A stretch of 64,000 bases of DNA from Candidatus Goldiibacteriota bacterium HGW-Goldbacteria-1 (GTDB lineage Bacteria > Oederibacteriota > PGYV01), in NCBI GenBank assembly GCA_002839855.1, contig PGYV01000005.1, forward strand, positions 143,824 to 207,823. The letters are read 5' to 3'. Of this stretch, positions 34,218 to 42,882 are shown in pieces. Position 1 is the first letter of the stretch; each line of letters begins with the position of its first letter. The notes under the pieces were generated by a model. It was not told the DNA's origin. It made no database searches and worked only from the letters and a program-made list of their open reading frames with translations. The position numbers and the translations under genes were made by a program.

Positions 34218-36221
34218 TCAGACCGCCGCTTTCACTTTGCTGTCAATTTCTCTCAGCACGCTTTCCAAATCCCCTTTTTCAATTACTTTTCTGCCGACTC
34301 TTACTACCGGCCCCCTGTCGCACCTTTCAAAGCAGAACGTTGCCCTGACTTCTGTTTTGTCTTTAATTCCATTTTCTTCAAGATACGCTACAATCTTTTT
34401 CATCATATCCTGTGAGCCCCTTATAAAACACCCGGTTCCAAAACACACTTCAATTTTAAGTGCATCCGGGGTTTTTCCGCCGCATACAAGTATGCCGTCA
34501 GAATCCGTTCTTTTTCTGTTTTTATACCCTGTATGCAGAAGTTCATGCGCTTTCTTGTGGTCGTTAAAACCATGTTTTTCGTAAAGTTCCTTTATATACG
34601 GATTCTCCTGCGATTTGTGAAGCTGCTGCATTTTGTCATTTTCATAAATGCCTTTGGCCCTTTCCTTTTTTATATCTGTTTCCTTATAACAGGGCTGTCC
34701 GGCTCCGCCAATACAGCCGCCCGGGCAAGCCATTACTTCCACCAGGTCATAACTTTTTGTGCCGTTCTTTACGCTTTTCAGCATACGCCTTGCGTTCATA
34801 AGCCCGTGAACAACAGCCAGATTATAGGTCCTGCCGTTAAGTTCCACAGACAATTCCCTTATGCCGTCTTCCCCTCTGGCGTTTTTAAACTCGTATCCTT
34901 CAAGCGCTGTACCTGTTGCTTTCTCTGCCACATACCGCAGCACCGCTTCTGTGACCCCTCCGCTGCTTCCAAAAATTACACCGGCGCCGGTCTTATATCC
35001 CAAAGGCATATCAAAAGATTCCGGAGTAAGATTTTTAAAATCAATTCCACATTCGCCTATCATTCTGGCAAGTTCCCTTGTGGTAAGCACGTGGTCCACA
35101 TCCGCGATTTTGTCCTTTATGAATTCCGGCCTTTTGGCCTCGAATTTTTTCGCGGTACACGGCATTATAGAAACCACGCTTAAATCCTGCTGCCGAATAT
35201 TTAATGCGGCAGGCAGCATTTCTCTTGCCACGCTTCCAAACATCTGCTGGGGCGACTTACAGCTGGAAAGGTTGCCAAGGTATTCCGGGTAATACTGCTC
35301 CGCGAATTTTACCCATGCAGGGCAGCAGCTTGTAAACTGCGGCAGTTTTTCGCCTTTTCCCGCCCTTTCAATAAATTCATTGCCCTCTTCAATTACTGTC
35401 AGGTCTGCAGTGAAAGAAGTGTCATATACTTTATCAAAACCCATCATCTTAAGCGCTGCCACTATACGCCCTGTTACTGCTTCCCCTGTTTTTAAACCAA
35501 ACTCTTCACCAAGCGCCACCCTTACCGCGGGCGCAATCTGCACCACAACAGTCTTTTCCTTGTCATGAATATCTTTCCATACGCTTTCAACTTCACTTTT
35601 AATTATAAGGGCGCCCGTCGGGCATACCCTTGCGCACTGCCCGCAGTTAACGCATTCAACCTTATTTAAATCCCTGCCAAAACTTGGCACCACTTCGCAC
35701 TTGCTGCCGCGGAAAGCAAAATCAATAGCTCCTACTCCCTGAACCTCAGCGCACATCCTTACGCAGTCGCCGCACAGCACGCATTTGGAAGGGTCCCTTA
35801 CTATGCTGTATGCCGAAGCATCCACAGGTTTAGACTGCTCCCTTTTCTTAAACCTTACCTCCTGTATGCCAAGCCTTCTGGACAGTGTCTGAAGCTGGCA
35901 GTGCTCGCTTTTCCTGCAGGTCACACAGTCATGGTTGCCGTTGGCCAGAAGCAGTTCAACAATTATCTTTCTCATATTTCTTATCTCTTCGGTGTTGGTC
36001 TTTATCTTCATCCCCGCTTCCGGAATTGTGGAACACGCCGGCTGAAGCCCCCTGCCTTCCACTTCCACCATACACAGCCTGCACGCGCCGTATACGGAAA
36101 GCTCCGAATGATAGCAGAAAGTGGGCAGTTCTATGCCGGACTTTCTTATTATTTCAAGCAGATTTTTTTCGCCTTCGCACTTTACATCCCTGCCGTCAAT
36201 TAACACTTTTGTATTTTCCAT
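34218..36221 (-). CDS. hydA: [FeFe] hydrogenase catalytic subunit of trimeric HydABC type
   Basis: A 667-residue electron-bifurcating-type subunit. Order: [2Fe-2S] (C36, C47, C50, C63), His-Cys [4Fe-4S] (NHDCVTCRKSEHC), two [4Fe-4S] clusters (C147-C157, C190-C200), H-cluster domain (TSCCPAW at 297-303, MPCTAKK at 353-359, ACPGGCIGG at 498-506), then a C-terminal thioredoxin-like [2Fe-2S] domain (C593, C598, C630, C634). HydA makes or consumes H2; in HydABC it couples with NADH and ferredoxin. One base separates it from hydB; AAAGGAGG lies before the ATG. Confidence 0.95.
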   Translation of the reverse strand: MENTKVLIDGRDVKCEGEKNLLEIIRKSGIELPTFCYHSELSVYGACRLCMVEVEGRGLQPACSTIPEAGMKIKTNTEEIRNMRKIIVELLLANGNHDCVTCRKSEHCQLQTLSRRLGIQEVRFKKREQSKPVDASAYSIVRDPSKCVLCGDCVRMCAEVQGVGAIDFAFRGSKCEVVPSFGRDLNKVECVNCGQCARVCPTGALIIKSEVESVWKDIHDKEKTVVVQIAPAVRVALGEEFGLKTGEAVTGRIVAALKMMGFDKVYDTSFTADLTVIEEGNEFIERAGKGEKLPQFTSCCPAWVKFAEQYYPEYLGNLSSCKSPQQMFGSVAREMLPAALNIRQQDLSVVSIMPCTAKKFEAKRPEFIKDKIADVDHVLTTRELARMIGECGIDFKNLTPESFDMPLGYKTGAGVIFGSSGGVTEAVLRYVAEKATGTALEGYEFKNARGEDGIRELSVELNGRTYNLAVVHGLMNARRMLKSVKNGTKSYDLVEVMACPGGCIGGAGQPCYKETDIKKERAKGIYENDKMQQLHKSQENPYIKELYEKHGFNDHKKAHELLHTGYKNRKRTDSDGILVCGGKTPDALKIEVCFGTGCFIRGSQDMMKKIVAYLEENGIKDKTEVRATFCFERCDRGPVVRVGRKVIEKGDLESVLREIDSKVKAAV

Positions 36222-36222
36222 A

Positions 36223-38127
36223 TTAATTGCCTCCTTTAAAATTTATCGCTTTAAACCTGCAGGTATCAATACATACCCCGCATTTAACGCACTTGCTTTT
36301 ATTTATTACATAAGGCTCTTTAACTTTTCCTGTTATCGCCGCCGAAGGGCAAACCTTGGCGCACAGCCCGCACCCTTTGCACAGCGCTTTATCTATCACC
36401 ACGTCCATAAGCCCTTTACATTCATTGGCAGGGCACTTCTTATCCTTTACGTGCGCTTCATATTCCTGCGGAAAATAACGCATCGTGGATAACACAGGAT
36501 TCGGCGCTGTCTTTCCAAGCATGCAAAGCGAACCTTTGTTTATCGCGCCGGCAAGTTCTTTTAACACGGGTATAACGGACTCATCGGCTTTTCCTTCGCA
36601 TATGTCATTCATAAGCCACAGCATCTGCTTTGTACCTTCCCTGCAAAGCACGCACTTGCCGCAGCTTTCATTCTGCGTAAACTGCATAAAATACGCCGCT
36701 ATTTTTACCATGCAGGTGCTTTGATTCATTACCACAAGCCCGCCCGACCCGACCATTGCCCCTACGCTTTTTAAATTTTCAAAGTCCAGTTCCAGGTCAA
36801 GGTGTTCCGGGGTTAAGCACGCGCCGGAAGGGCCGCCAATCTGAACCGCTTTAAAATTACCCTCTTCCACTTTTCCGCCTTCGCCTGTAACACCGCCTGC
36901 TATCCCGAATATTATTTCCCTTAATGTGGTGCCAAATGGCACCTCTATAAGCCCGGTGTTTGCAACCTGACCTGTCACGGCAAAAGTCTTGGTCCCCGGA
37001 GATGTCTTTGTTCCCATCTTTTTATATTCCAGCGGCCCGTCCATTAATATCAAAGGGATTGTTGCCAGCGTCTCTACGTTATTTATAACTGTCGGTTTAT
37101 CCCAAAGACCTTTCTGTGCCGGAAACGGGGGTTTGGGTTTTGGCATCCCGCGCCTGCCCTCTACAGATGCCATAAGCGCAGTTTCTTCGCCGCATACAAA
37201 CGCGCCCGCGCCTTCCATCACGCTAAGGTTAAACTTCTTTTTTGTTCCAAGCAGGGTGTCGCCAATGATGCCCGATGCCTTGGCGTCAATTACGGCTTTC
37301 TTCATTCTTTTCACGGCAAGCGGATATTCAGCCCTTACATAAACAAAACCTTCGTCTGCGCCGATGGCGTGCGCCGCGATTGCCATACCTTCAATCACAC
37401 TATGCGGATTGCCTTCCATTACGCTTCTGTCCATAAACGCGCCGGGGTCGCCTTCATCCCCGTTACAGATAATGTATTTTTTATCCGAATTTTGAAGCCT
37501 TGTTAAATCCCACTTTTTTCCCGTTGGGAATCCGGCTCCGCCCCTGCCGCGAAGGCCGCTTTCAAGTATGTCAGCGCACACTTTCGCGGGATTATCCTTC
37601 AGCGCTTTTTCAAGTGACGAATACCCGCCGCAAGCTATGTATTCAGTAATATCCTCCGGATCAATGACTCCGCACTGCTTTAATACATACCTGTGCTGTT
37701 TTCTGTAAAAGTCAATCTCTGCCTTGTTAACACATACTTTTCCGTCAGCAGGATTCTTGTATAATAGCCTTTCTATAATTACGCCTTTTTCAATTGTACT
37801 TTTCACTATTTCCTCAGCATCTTCAGGTCTTACTTTTGTATAAAGAATATCTTCCGGCATAATTGTTACAAGGGGGCCCATCTGGCAAAACCCCTGACAG
37901 CCGCTTTTGCTTAAGTGGTTGCCGCCTTTGTCATCATGTTTAAGTTCAACAACAACCTTAATACCTTCTTTTTCAGCAGCCTGCTTTATAGCGTCAAATA
38001 ACTTCAGCGCCCCATTTGCAACACACGCGGTTCCGGCACATATAATAATTCTTCTTTCTTTTAATCCCGCACGTTTCTCATAATCTTCTTTAATTCTGTC
38101 CAGATTCAGTACCTCAATTGTTTGCAT
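36223..38127 (-). CDS. hydB: NuoF-like flavoprotein subunit of bifurcating hydrogenase
   Basis: A 634-residue protein. N-terminal thioredoxin-like [2Fe-2S] domain (residues ~25-115), NADH/FMN core (GRGGAGFPTGKKWD, ICNGDEGDPGAFMDR, EETALMASVEGRRG), SLBB segment, NuoF C-terminal cluster (ESCGKCVLCREG) and a C-terminal two-[4Fe-4S] ferredoxin (CKGCGLCAKVC, CVKCGVCIDTC). This subunit binds NADH and FMN and mediates electron bifurcation/confurcation. Overlaps the hydC end by 14 bp. Confidence 0.95.
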   Translation of the reverse strand: MQTIEVLNLDRIKEDYEKRAGLKERRIIICAGTACVANGALKLFDAIKQAAEKEGIKVVVELKHDDKGGNHLSKSGCQGFCQMGPLVTIMPEDILYTKVRPEDAEEIVKSTIEKGVIIERLLYKNPADGKVCVNKAEIDFYRKQHRYVLKQCGVIDPEDITEYIACGGYSSLEKALKDNPAKVCADILESGLRGRGGAGFPTGKKWDLTRLQNSDKKYIICNGDEGDPGAFMDRSVMEGNPHSVIEGMAIAAHAIGADEGFVYVRAEYPLAVKRMKKAVIDAKASGIIGDTLLGTKKKFNLSVMEGAGAFVCGEETALMASVEGRRGMPKPKPPFPAQKGLWDKPTVINNVETLATIPLILMDGPLEYKKMGTKTSPGTKTFAVTGQVANTGLIEVPFGTTLREIIFGIAGGVTGEGGKVEEGNFKAVQIGGPSGACLTPEHLDLELDFENLKSVGAMVGSGGLVVMNQSTCMVKIAAYFMQFTQNESCGKCVLCREGTKQMLWLMNDICEGKADESVIPVLKELAGAINKGSLCMLGKTAPNPVLSTMRYFPQEYEAHVKDKKCPANECKGLMDVVIDKALCKGCGLCAKVCPSAAITGKVKEPYVINKSKCVKCGVCIDTCRFKAINFKGGN

Positions 38128-38620
38128 TATTTGCCGCCTCCTTCTTTATAATTCCTTCAAGTACAGCCGTTACTTTATCCGCCGTCATCTGTCCGTAAAT
38201 ATCCTCATTTATTACAACCACCGGCGCAAGGCCGCACGCGCCAAGGCAGGATACCGTTTCCATGGTAAAAAGCATATCGTCTGTTGTGTTTTTACCGTCG
38301 CTTAGTTTTAGTTTTTTCTGAATCGCGTCTATAAGTGTTTCGGAGCGTTTAACGTGGCACGCGGTCCCGTCACACACTTTGATTATGTACTTGCCTTTGG
38401 GGGCAAGCGCAAAATGCGAATAAAAAGTGGCAACCCCATAGACCCTTGCAGGCGGAATTTTAAGGCATGTCGCGGTGAAGTCCATAATTTCTTCCGGCAG
38501 ATACCTGTATTCGTCCTGTATTTCCTGCAGTATCGGGATAAGCCTGGCGGCATTCGCGCCGTTTCTTTCTATTATTTCCATTACCTTTTCAAACTTCTTC
38601 TGCTTTTCCATGGTTTTCAT
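38114..38620 (-). CDS. hydC: NuoE-like [2Fe-2S] subunit of bifurcating hydrogenase
   Basis: A 168-residue NuoE-type subunit: helical start, GVATFYSHFA, then the thioredoxin-like [2Fe-2S] domain with CDGTACHV and CLGACGLAPV. Binds one [2Fe-2S] cluster and feeds HydB. AAGGAG six bases before ATG 38620. First hyd structural gene, 29 bp after rex. Confidence 0.95.
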   Translation of the reverse strand: MKTMEKQKKFEKVMEIIERNGANAARLIPILQEIQDEYRYLPEEIMDFTATCLKIPPARVYGVATFYSHFALAPKGKYIIKVCDGTACHVKRSETLIDAIQKKLKLSDGKNTTDDMLFTMETVSCLGACGLAPVVVINEDIYGQMTADKVTAVLEGIIKKEAANNANN

Positions 38621-38649
38621 CGTGTTCTCCTTTGCGATATGATTTCCTG

Positions 38650-39294
38650 TTATTTTTCTTTCTGCTGCTTGATTCTCTGCGATAAGACCGCAAGTGATGA
38701 TGCAAGGTTCTCATTCTGTACAACCACATCTGCCGGAACATTCAGCATTACCGGCGCGAAATTCCACAGCGCTTTAACTCCGGCTTTCACAAATAAGTCC
38801 GCCATTGCCTGGGCGCTTTCAACAGGCACCGTAATGATTCCAATTCCTATTTTATTTTCTTTAACAAGCGCGCCAATCTGGTCCGGCGAAAAAATCTTTC
38901 TGCCCGCCACTTCCTTACCCTGTTTCTTTTTATCCTCGTCAATCCCGGCAATTATATCCAGCCCGTAATTTTTAAATCCCTGATAGCTTAAAAGCGCTTT
39001 GCCAAGGTTACCAACACCTGCTATAACCGCGTTTGACATCTTATTCCATCCAAGGATGTATTCAATTGCCTCTATTAACATTTCCAGGTTGTACCCAATC
39101 TTAGGCCTTCCCGAAAGGCGGGTGTATTCAAAGTCTTTTCTGACCTGAATTGGAATCAGGTTTAAATCATTTGCCACAGCAGTTGTAGAAATGTAAACAA
39201 CCCCTTTTAATGTTAGGGACTTAAGGTAATTGCAGTACGCCGGCATCCTTCTTAATGCGGGAACCGGTATCGCCTTTCTGTCTATCTGTGTCAT
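38650..39294 (-). CDS. rex: Redox-sensing transcriptional repressor Rex
   Basis: A 214-residue regulator. N-terminal winged-helix DNA-binding domain (VPALRRMPAYCNYLKSL, IPIQVRKDFEY) and C-terminal Rossmann fold (AVIAGVGNLGKALLSY, IDEDKKKQGKEV, PVESAQAMADLFVKAGVKALWNF). Rex binds NADH/NAD+ and derepresses fermentative genes when NADH is high. Here it leads the hydCBA operon, so it likely controls its own transcript. AGGAGG precedes the ATG. Confidence 0.95.
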   Translation of the reverse strand: MTQIDRKAIPVPALRRMPAYCNYLKSLTLKGVVYISTTAVANDLNLIPIQVRKDFEYTRLSGRPKIGYNLEMLIEAIEYILGWNKMSNAVIAGVGNLGKALLSYQGFKNYGLDIIAGIDEDKKKQGKEVAGRKIFSPDQIGALVKENKIGIGIITVPVESAQAMADLFVKAGVKALWNFAPVMLNVPADVVVQNENLASSLAVLSQRIKQQKEK

Positions 39295-39323
39295 ATTAAT
39301 ACCTCCTTTATGCTGATATCTTA

Positions 39324-39341
39324 TAGATAATTTTTTATCAA
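39324..39341 (-). promoter_or_regulatory. Candidate Rex operator in the rex-hyd promoter
   Basis: On the minus strand an 18-base imperfect dyad, TTGATAAAAAATTATCTA, just downstream of the -10. Eighteen bases with TTGWxAA-type half-sites and an A/T centre match the usual size and shape of Rex sites. Confidence 0.6.
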
Positions 39342-39345
39342 TATA

Positions 39346-39374
39346 AATATATCTATTAGACCACTATTTGTCAA
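39346..39374 (-). promoter_or_regulatory. Sigma-70-type promoter of rex-hydCBA
   Basis: Minus-strand TTGACA (39369-39374), 17 bp spacer, TATATT (39346-39351). Near-consensus; the putative operator covers the start site, the right place for repression. Confidence 0.8.
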
Positions 39375-39512
39375 GTGCTTTTTTTCACAACGAATAGAAT
39401 GAACGTTAGATAATATTGATTTTAAAGGATTTTCTTGAAGTTTTTATTCTTAAATAATTATTTTTTTTGTGAGATTATATTAATTTAAAAGCCTGTCCCC
39501 TGCCGAAAGGTA

Positions 39513-39704
39513 TCAGCGTTTCTGTTTTAAGTACGCTTCCACAGACCTGTCATATGTTTTCTCGGCCTCTTTTGAAAAATAGCACGCGGGAAGTTCCCCC
39601 ATTCTTCTGTGATAACTGACGCATTCACAGCACCTGCCCTTTCTGTCGCATGGATATGTGCAGTTGCACATTTTTATATTTTTTTCAAAATTATCACAGT
39701 TCAT
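39513..39704 (-). CDS. Small Cys-rich DUF6485-like protein
   Basis: A 63-residue protein with eight Cys: [25 protein letters not shown], then [26 protein letters not shown]. The pattern matches my memory of DUF6485, a small presumed metal-binding family of unknown function widespread in anaerobes. AGGAGG six bases before the ATG. Alone between the rex promoter region and the terminator of the sensor operon. Confidence 0.75.
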   Translation of the reverse strand: MNCDNFEKNIKMCNCTYPCDRKGRCCECVSYHRRMGELPACYFSKEAEKTYDRSVEAYLKQKR

Positions 39705-39799
39705 ATAAAACCTCCTAAACCATTTATGCAGGTGTTAAGACCCTTAAATTTTCAAATATATCAGACCGCAAAATGTAATAGTAACATGGTGCACCGACA

Positions 39800-39833
39800 A
39801 AAAAAACGAGACGCAATATATTGCGTCTCTATA
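39800..39833 (-). terminator. Intrinsic terminator formed by a family D REP
   Basis: Hairpin GAGACGCAA/TTGCGTCTC with a TATA centre at 39808-39833, followed on the minus strand by a run of T (39801-39806). It is downstream of the sensor operon (last stop at 39887). It carries CTAT rather than CTAC, so the mobile signature has decayed while the terminator form is kept. Confidence 0.7.
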
Positions 39834-39886
39834 TTATAAAACAAAACATAAACACCGCGGTAAAACCGTCAGCGGCGGCCCCGATC

Positions 39887-40327
39887 TTACTTTTTCTCTG
39901 CTGCAAGTTCTGCAAAAGCCGGAATGTTCACAATCATCCATTTATAAAACGGATATATCTCATCATAAGCTTCCGGGGATAATTCTTTTTTTAGAACAGC
40001 CAGCCACCCTTCCAGTGTTGCCGAAAAATATAAGCCACCAAAACCATGGCTGCCATAAACCTTAAATACCCAGATAACCGTATCAGCAAGGACTTCAGGG
40101 TTAAAAGCGGTAAATAAGGATTCCATGAACATAGAGTGATTGTTATTATTATCCTTCATCATTTCAAGATTATTATTCCCGGTAAGTTCAAGAATATCCT
40201 TCCTTGCCGCCATCAGAATATTCATTTCCGCGGCAATTTTCGCCCTTTTTTCGGAATATTCACCCGTGCTTTTTTCTGAAGGCTGTTTTAACTTTTTTGC
40301 GCTTTCAACAAGCATGTCCCTGTTCAT
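39887..40327 (-). CDS. Helical protein of unknown function in B12-sensor operon
   Basis: A 146-residue, mostly helical, cytoplasmic protein (no signal or TM). No family recognised. The C-terminal half, VIWVFKVYGSHGFGGLYF then LEGWLAVLKKELSPEAYD and FYKWMIVNIPAF, resembles helical sensor-partner domains seen near B12-binding regulators; this is only an impression. Its ATG overlaps the kinase stop by 4 bp (ATGA), so it is probably produced in step with the kinase. Possible modulator or phosphotransfer partner. Confidence 0.7.
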   Translation of the reverse strand: MNRDMLVESAKKLKQPSEKSTGEYSEKRAKIAAEMNILMAARKDILELTGNNNLEMMKDNNNNHSMFMESLFTAFNPEVLADTVIWVFKVYGSHGFGGLYFSATLEGWLAVLKKELSPEAYDEIYPFYKWMIVNIPAFAELAAEKK

Positions 40328-41448
40328 TTTCCCACACCCCTTTTTTTTGGAAAAGCAAAAGTAAATTTTGCACCCTTCCCTGTATTATTTTCAACACTTA
40401 TATACCCGCCGTGCTGTTCCACTATCTTTTTACAGATTATAAGCCCAAGGCCTGTGCTTTTATCGCCCGAAGCTTTTACCGCTCCGGTTTTCCCAAAATA
40501 CTTAAACAAAGAATCCATTTTATTTTCCGGGATACCCGGCCCTTCATCCGTCACTTCAAAAACCACATAACCCTCATTCATAAAAACATTCAGCATTACA
40601 TTCCCGTTAGACGGCGTAAATTCAACAGCATTACCCGCTATGTTATCCAGTACCTGCTGCAGTTTCATTTTATCCGCTGAAATAACCCCGGTATCAGGGG
40701 ATATATTTATATGCAGTTTAATTTTTCTGTTTTCCGCTTTTATCCTGTTTAGGTGAAGCATCTCTTCAATTTCTTTTTCAAGGCTGATATCAGAATAAAC
40801 AAGCTCCAATGTCCCCGATTCAATGACAGAAACATCAAGAAAATCATTTACCAGCGCTTCCATGTGAACCGATGAAGATTCAATGGCGGTTATAAATTCA
40901 GACTGCCTTTTGCCAAGCTCCCCGGCAGCGCCGTTTAAAAGAAGGCTTGTGTACCCCTTAATAACCGTTATCGGTTTTCTTAAATCATGGGCAGCCATTC
41001 CAAGAAACCTGTTTTTCATGTCATTCATCTTCTTTAATTCCGCATTACTCTTATGAAGTTCACGCGACATATTGCTAAGTTCATTATTAAGGGCAATCAG
41101 TTTGGACTGAAACTCTTCTATCTCCATCACATCCATCCTTCCAAGAATCAGATATTCGCCGTTAATTTCATAAAAAGAAAAATAAAAAGCTTCAGGAATA
41201 CCCTTATGGCTGTTTATACTGAACAAGTGCTCTGATTCAGGGTTTTCTGTAAGCTGTTGGATGTTCATGCGCTCGAAAAAATCAATAAACACTTCTTTAA
41301 TAGAATTTATGGGAATTCCATTTTTGACAAAAAGAGAGGCAAATTCATTATAATCGGTGACTTTCCCGTCTTTTTGGACAACAAAATAAAAAATAAGGTT
41401 ATTTTTGTGCATGTATTCATTTATTATATTCTCTTTAGTTGTTTTCAT
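40324..41448 (-). CDS. Sensor histidine kinase
   Basis: About 374 residues from ATG 41448 (AAAGG eight bases upstream; a longer TTG start at 41463 is possible). Order: N-terminal PAS-like domain (~15-110), coiled coil, HisKA with AAHDLRKP (His154 phospho-acceptor), then HATPase with DNIAGNAVEF (N box), DEGPGIP (G1) and STGLGLIICKKI (G2). No TM helix, so soluble. No response regulator follows; the target could lie elsewhere. Coupled to the B12-binding protein (14 bp overlap), which is therefore the likely input. Confidence 0.9.
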   Translation of the reverse strand: MKTTKENIINEYMHKNNLIFYFVVQKDGKVTDYNEFASLFVKNGIPINSIKEVFIDFFERMNIQQLTENPESEHLFSINSHKGIPEAFYFSFYEINGEYLILGRMDVMEIEEFQSKLIALNNELSNMSRELHKSNAELKKMNDMKNRFLGMAAHDLRKPITVIKGYTSLLLNGAAGELGKRQSEFITAIESSSVHMEALVNDFLDVSVIESGTLELVYSDISLEKEIEEMLHLNRIKAENRKIKLHINISPDTGVISADKMKLQQVLDNIAGNAVEFTPSNGNVMLNVFMNEGYVVFEVTDEGPGIPENKMDSLFKYFGKTGAVKASGDKSTGLGLIICKKIVEQHGGYISVENNTGKGAKFTFAFPKKRGVGK

Positions 41449-42070
41449 TAATATACCTTTCAAGTTCTGAAATTGAATCTATAACAATTATCTTTTCGTA
41501 CTGACTGAATTCCCCCGCGTAACGCTTTAATCCCTGCCCGCCGGCTAATATAACAAGGTCAGCAAATTCCTGCCGTATTCGCTTTACCGTATTTATAAGC
41601 TTTGGCATATTAAAATAAATACTTATAGACAAACCTAAAACATTCGGTTTTTTGTCTTTTATAAGGGTAATAAGATTTTCAACCGGAGTATTTGCCCCAA
41701 GGAAATAACCATGCCACCCGTTCATTTCAAAAATATCAGCCACCATTTTTGCGCCTATCTGATGAAACTCATTTGCCAGGCACGATATAACAGCAGTTTT
41801 GTTTTTATGTTCCGCTCCAAATATCAGCGGATAAGACAAAGACATGCAGTATTCGGTTATTCCGGTAGCCATATGTTCAACCGCCGGTGTGATTGTATTT
41901 TCTTCCCAAAGGCTGCCGACTTCATACATTGCCCTCTGAAATAAATCCACATACAATTCTTTTAAGGTTATTCCTTTTTTGATAAGATCCGCGGTTATTT
42001 CGCTGCATGCGATACGGTTTCCGGAAATAAGATTTCCCCTGTAAGTTTCATATATCTGCTGCGTTATCAT
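41435..42070 (-). CDS. Stand-alone cobalamin-binding protein with CarH-type light-sensor motif
   Basis: About 211 residues. N-terminal four-helix B12-binding-2 domain with SLWEENTITPAVEHMA: Trp55 and Glu65-His66 are spaced exactly Wx9EH, the signature of the adenosylcobalamin photoreceptor domain of CarH/LitR. The C-terminal Rossmann-like B12-binding domain has NEFHQIGAKM (His103, the lower axial ligand, in E-x-H-x-x-G) and LGLSISIYF, AGGQG. It has no DNA-binding HTH, so the signal would pass to the kinase next to it. ATG 42070 (AAGGA eight bases upstream) is preferred to ATG 42079. Confidence 0.85.
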   Translation of the reverse strand: MITQQIYETYRGNLISGNRIACSEITADLIKKGITLKELYVDLFQRAMYEVGSLWEENTITPAVEHMATGITEYCMSLSYPLIFGAEHKNKTAVISCLANEFHQIGAKMVADIFEMNGWHGYFLGANTPVENLITLIKDKKPNVLGLSISIYFNMPKLINTVKRIRQEFADLVILAGGQGLKRYAGEFSQYEKIIVIDSISELERYINENN

Positions 42071-42334
42071 GCCGGCCATCCTTAAATTTATGTATTTATG
42101 CCATAATTTTCAGCTTAAAACATTAAAGGACTTTTCTTTGCCTTTTATACTTCCGACAGTTCAGGTTAACTTTTACCACTGTTCATTTCCCTTATAAACA
42201 AAGTTTACCACAAAGAATCCGCAAAAACACAGTGTTTTTGCCCCGATATTCTTGGAGAGGCTTTAAGGTTTGAAGGTTGGGGGTTGAAGTAAGTTTATAT
42301 ATGAAATAAGCCCGGACAGTAAAAGTCTAAACAA

Positions 42335-42357
42335 CACACCCTGAAGGGTGCGGCTAC
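42335..42357 (-). repeat. GTAG-type REP element, family B
   Basis: Stem CACCC/GGGTG around TGAA; CTAC at 42354-42357. Confidence 0.7.
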
Positions 42358-42420
42358 CAGAACAAAAACTAACGCTAAAAACTCACACCCTGCAGTCTCC
42401 GCAATAGAGTCATTATTACT

Positions 42421-42448
42421 GCGACGGCCGGTAAAGACCCGCGTCTAC
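42421..42448 (-). repeat. Degenerate GTAG-type REP, family A
   Basis: Right arm ACCCGCGT and CTAC (42445-42448) intact; left arm is mutated (GACGGCCGG), so the stem is weak. Confidence 0.55.
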
Positions 42449-42463
42449 CAAACATTTAAAAAC

Positions 42464-42496
42464 AAAAAAACGAGACGCAATATATTGCGTCTCTAC
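42464..42496 (-). terminator. Family D REP acting as probable intrinsic terminator of the mre operon
   Basis: GAGACGCAA/TTGCGTCTC hairpin (42472-42492), CTAC at 42493-42496, and on the minus strand a T tract (42465-42471). It is the first clear hairpin downstream of rng, past the heptamer array. Confidence 0.65.
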
Positions 42497-42539
42497 GTTA
42501 TAAGACAAAAAGATCTTGAAAACTAACATTAACATCCAC

Positions 42540-42882
42540 CAACTTGTTACTTGTTACTTGTTACTTGTTACTTGTTACTTGTAACTTGTAACCTGTAACC
42601 TGTAACTTGTAACTTGTAACCTGTAACTTGTAACTTGTAACCTGTAACCTGTAACCTGTAACCTGTAACCTGTAACCTGTAACCTGTAACCTGGTAACCT
42701 GTAACCTGTAACCTGTAACCTGTAACCTGTAACCTGTAACCTGTAACCTGTAACCTGTTACCTGTTACCTGTTACCTGTTACCTGTTACCTGTTACCTGT
42801 TACCTGTTACCTGTTACCTGTTACTTGTAACCTGTTACTTGTTACTTGTAACTTGTCATCTGTAACTTGTAACCTGTCAGTT
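42540..42882. repeat. Long period-7 tandem array (~48 units)
   Basis: Units of seven bases shift along the array: TTACTTG (42544-42580), TAACTTG/TAACCTG (42580-42740), TTACCTG (42750-42830), then mixed. The core ACCTG or ACTTG is constant while the first two bases vary. One eight-base step near 42691-42694 (extra G) changes the phase. It ends 4 bases before the rng stop codon. Confidence 0.9.

Noticed and set aside
39366-39386. Second Rex-like half site (TTGTGA and GCACTT) upstream of the -35 box
   Set aside because: Only the left half matches; the right half is poor.
42080-42330. Riboswitch or CarH-type operator before the B12 sensor
   Set aside because: No cobalamin core blocks or clear inverted repeats are seen.
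42540-42882. Heptamer array as a CRISPR
   Set aside because: No spacers; units are contiguous and only seven bases, and no cas genes are nearby.
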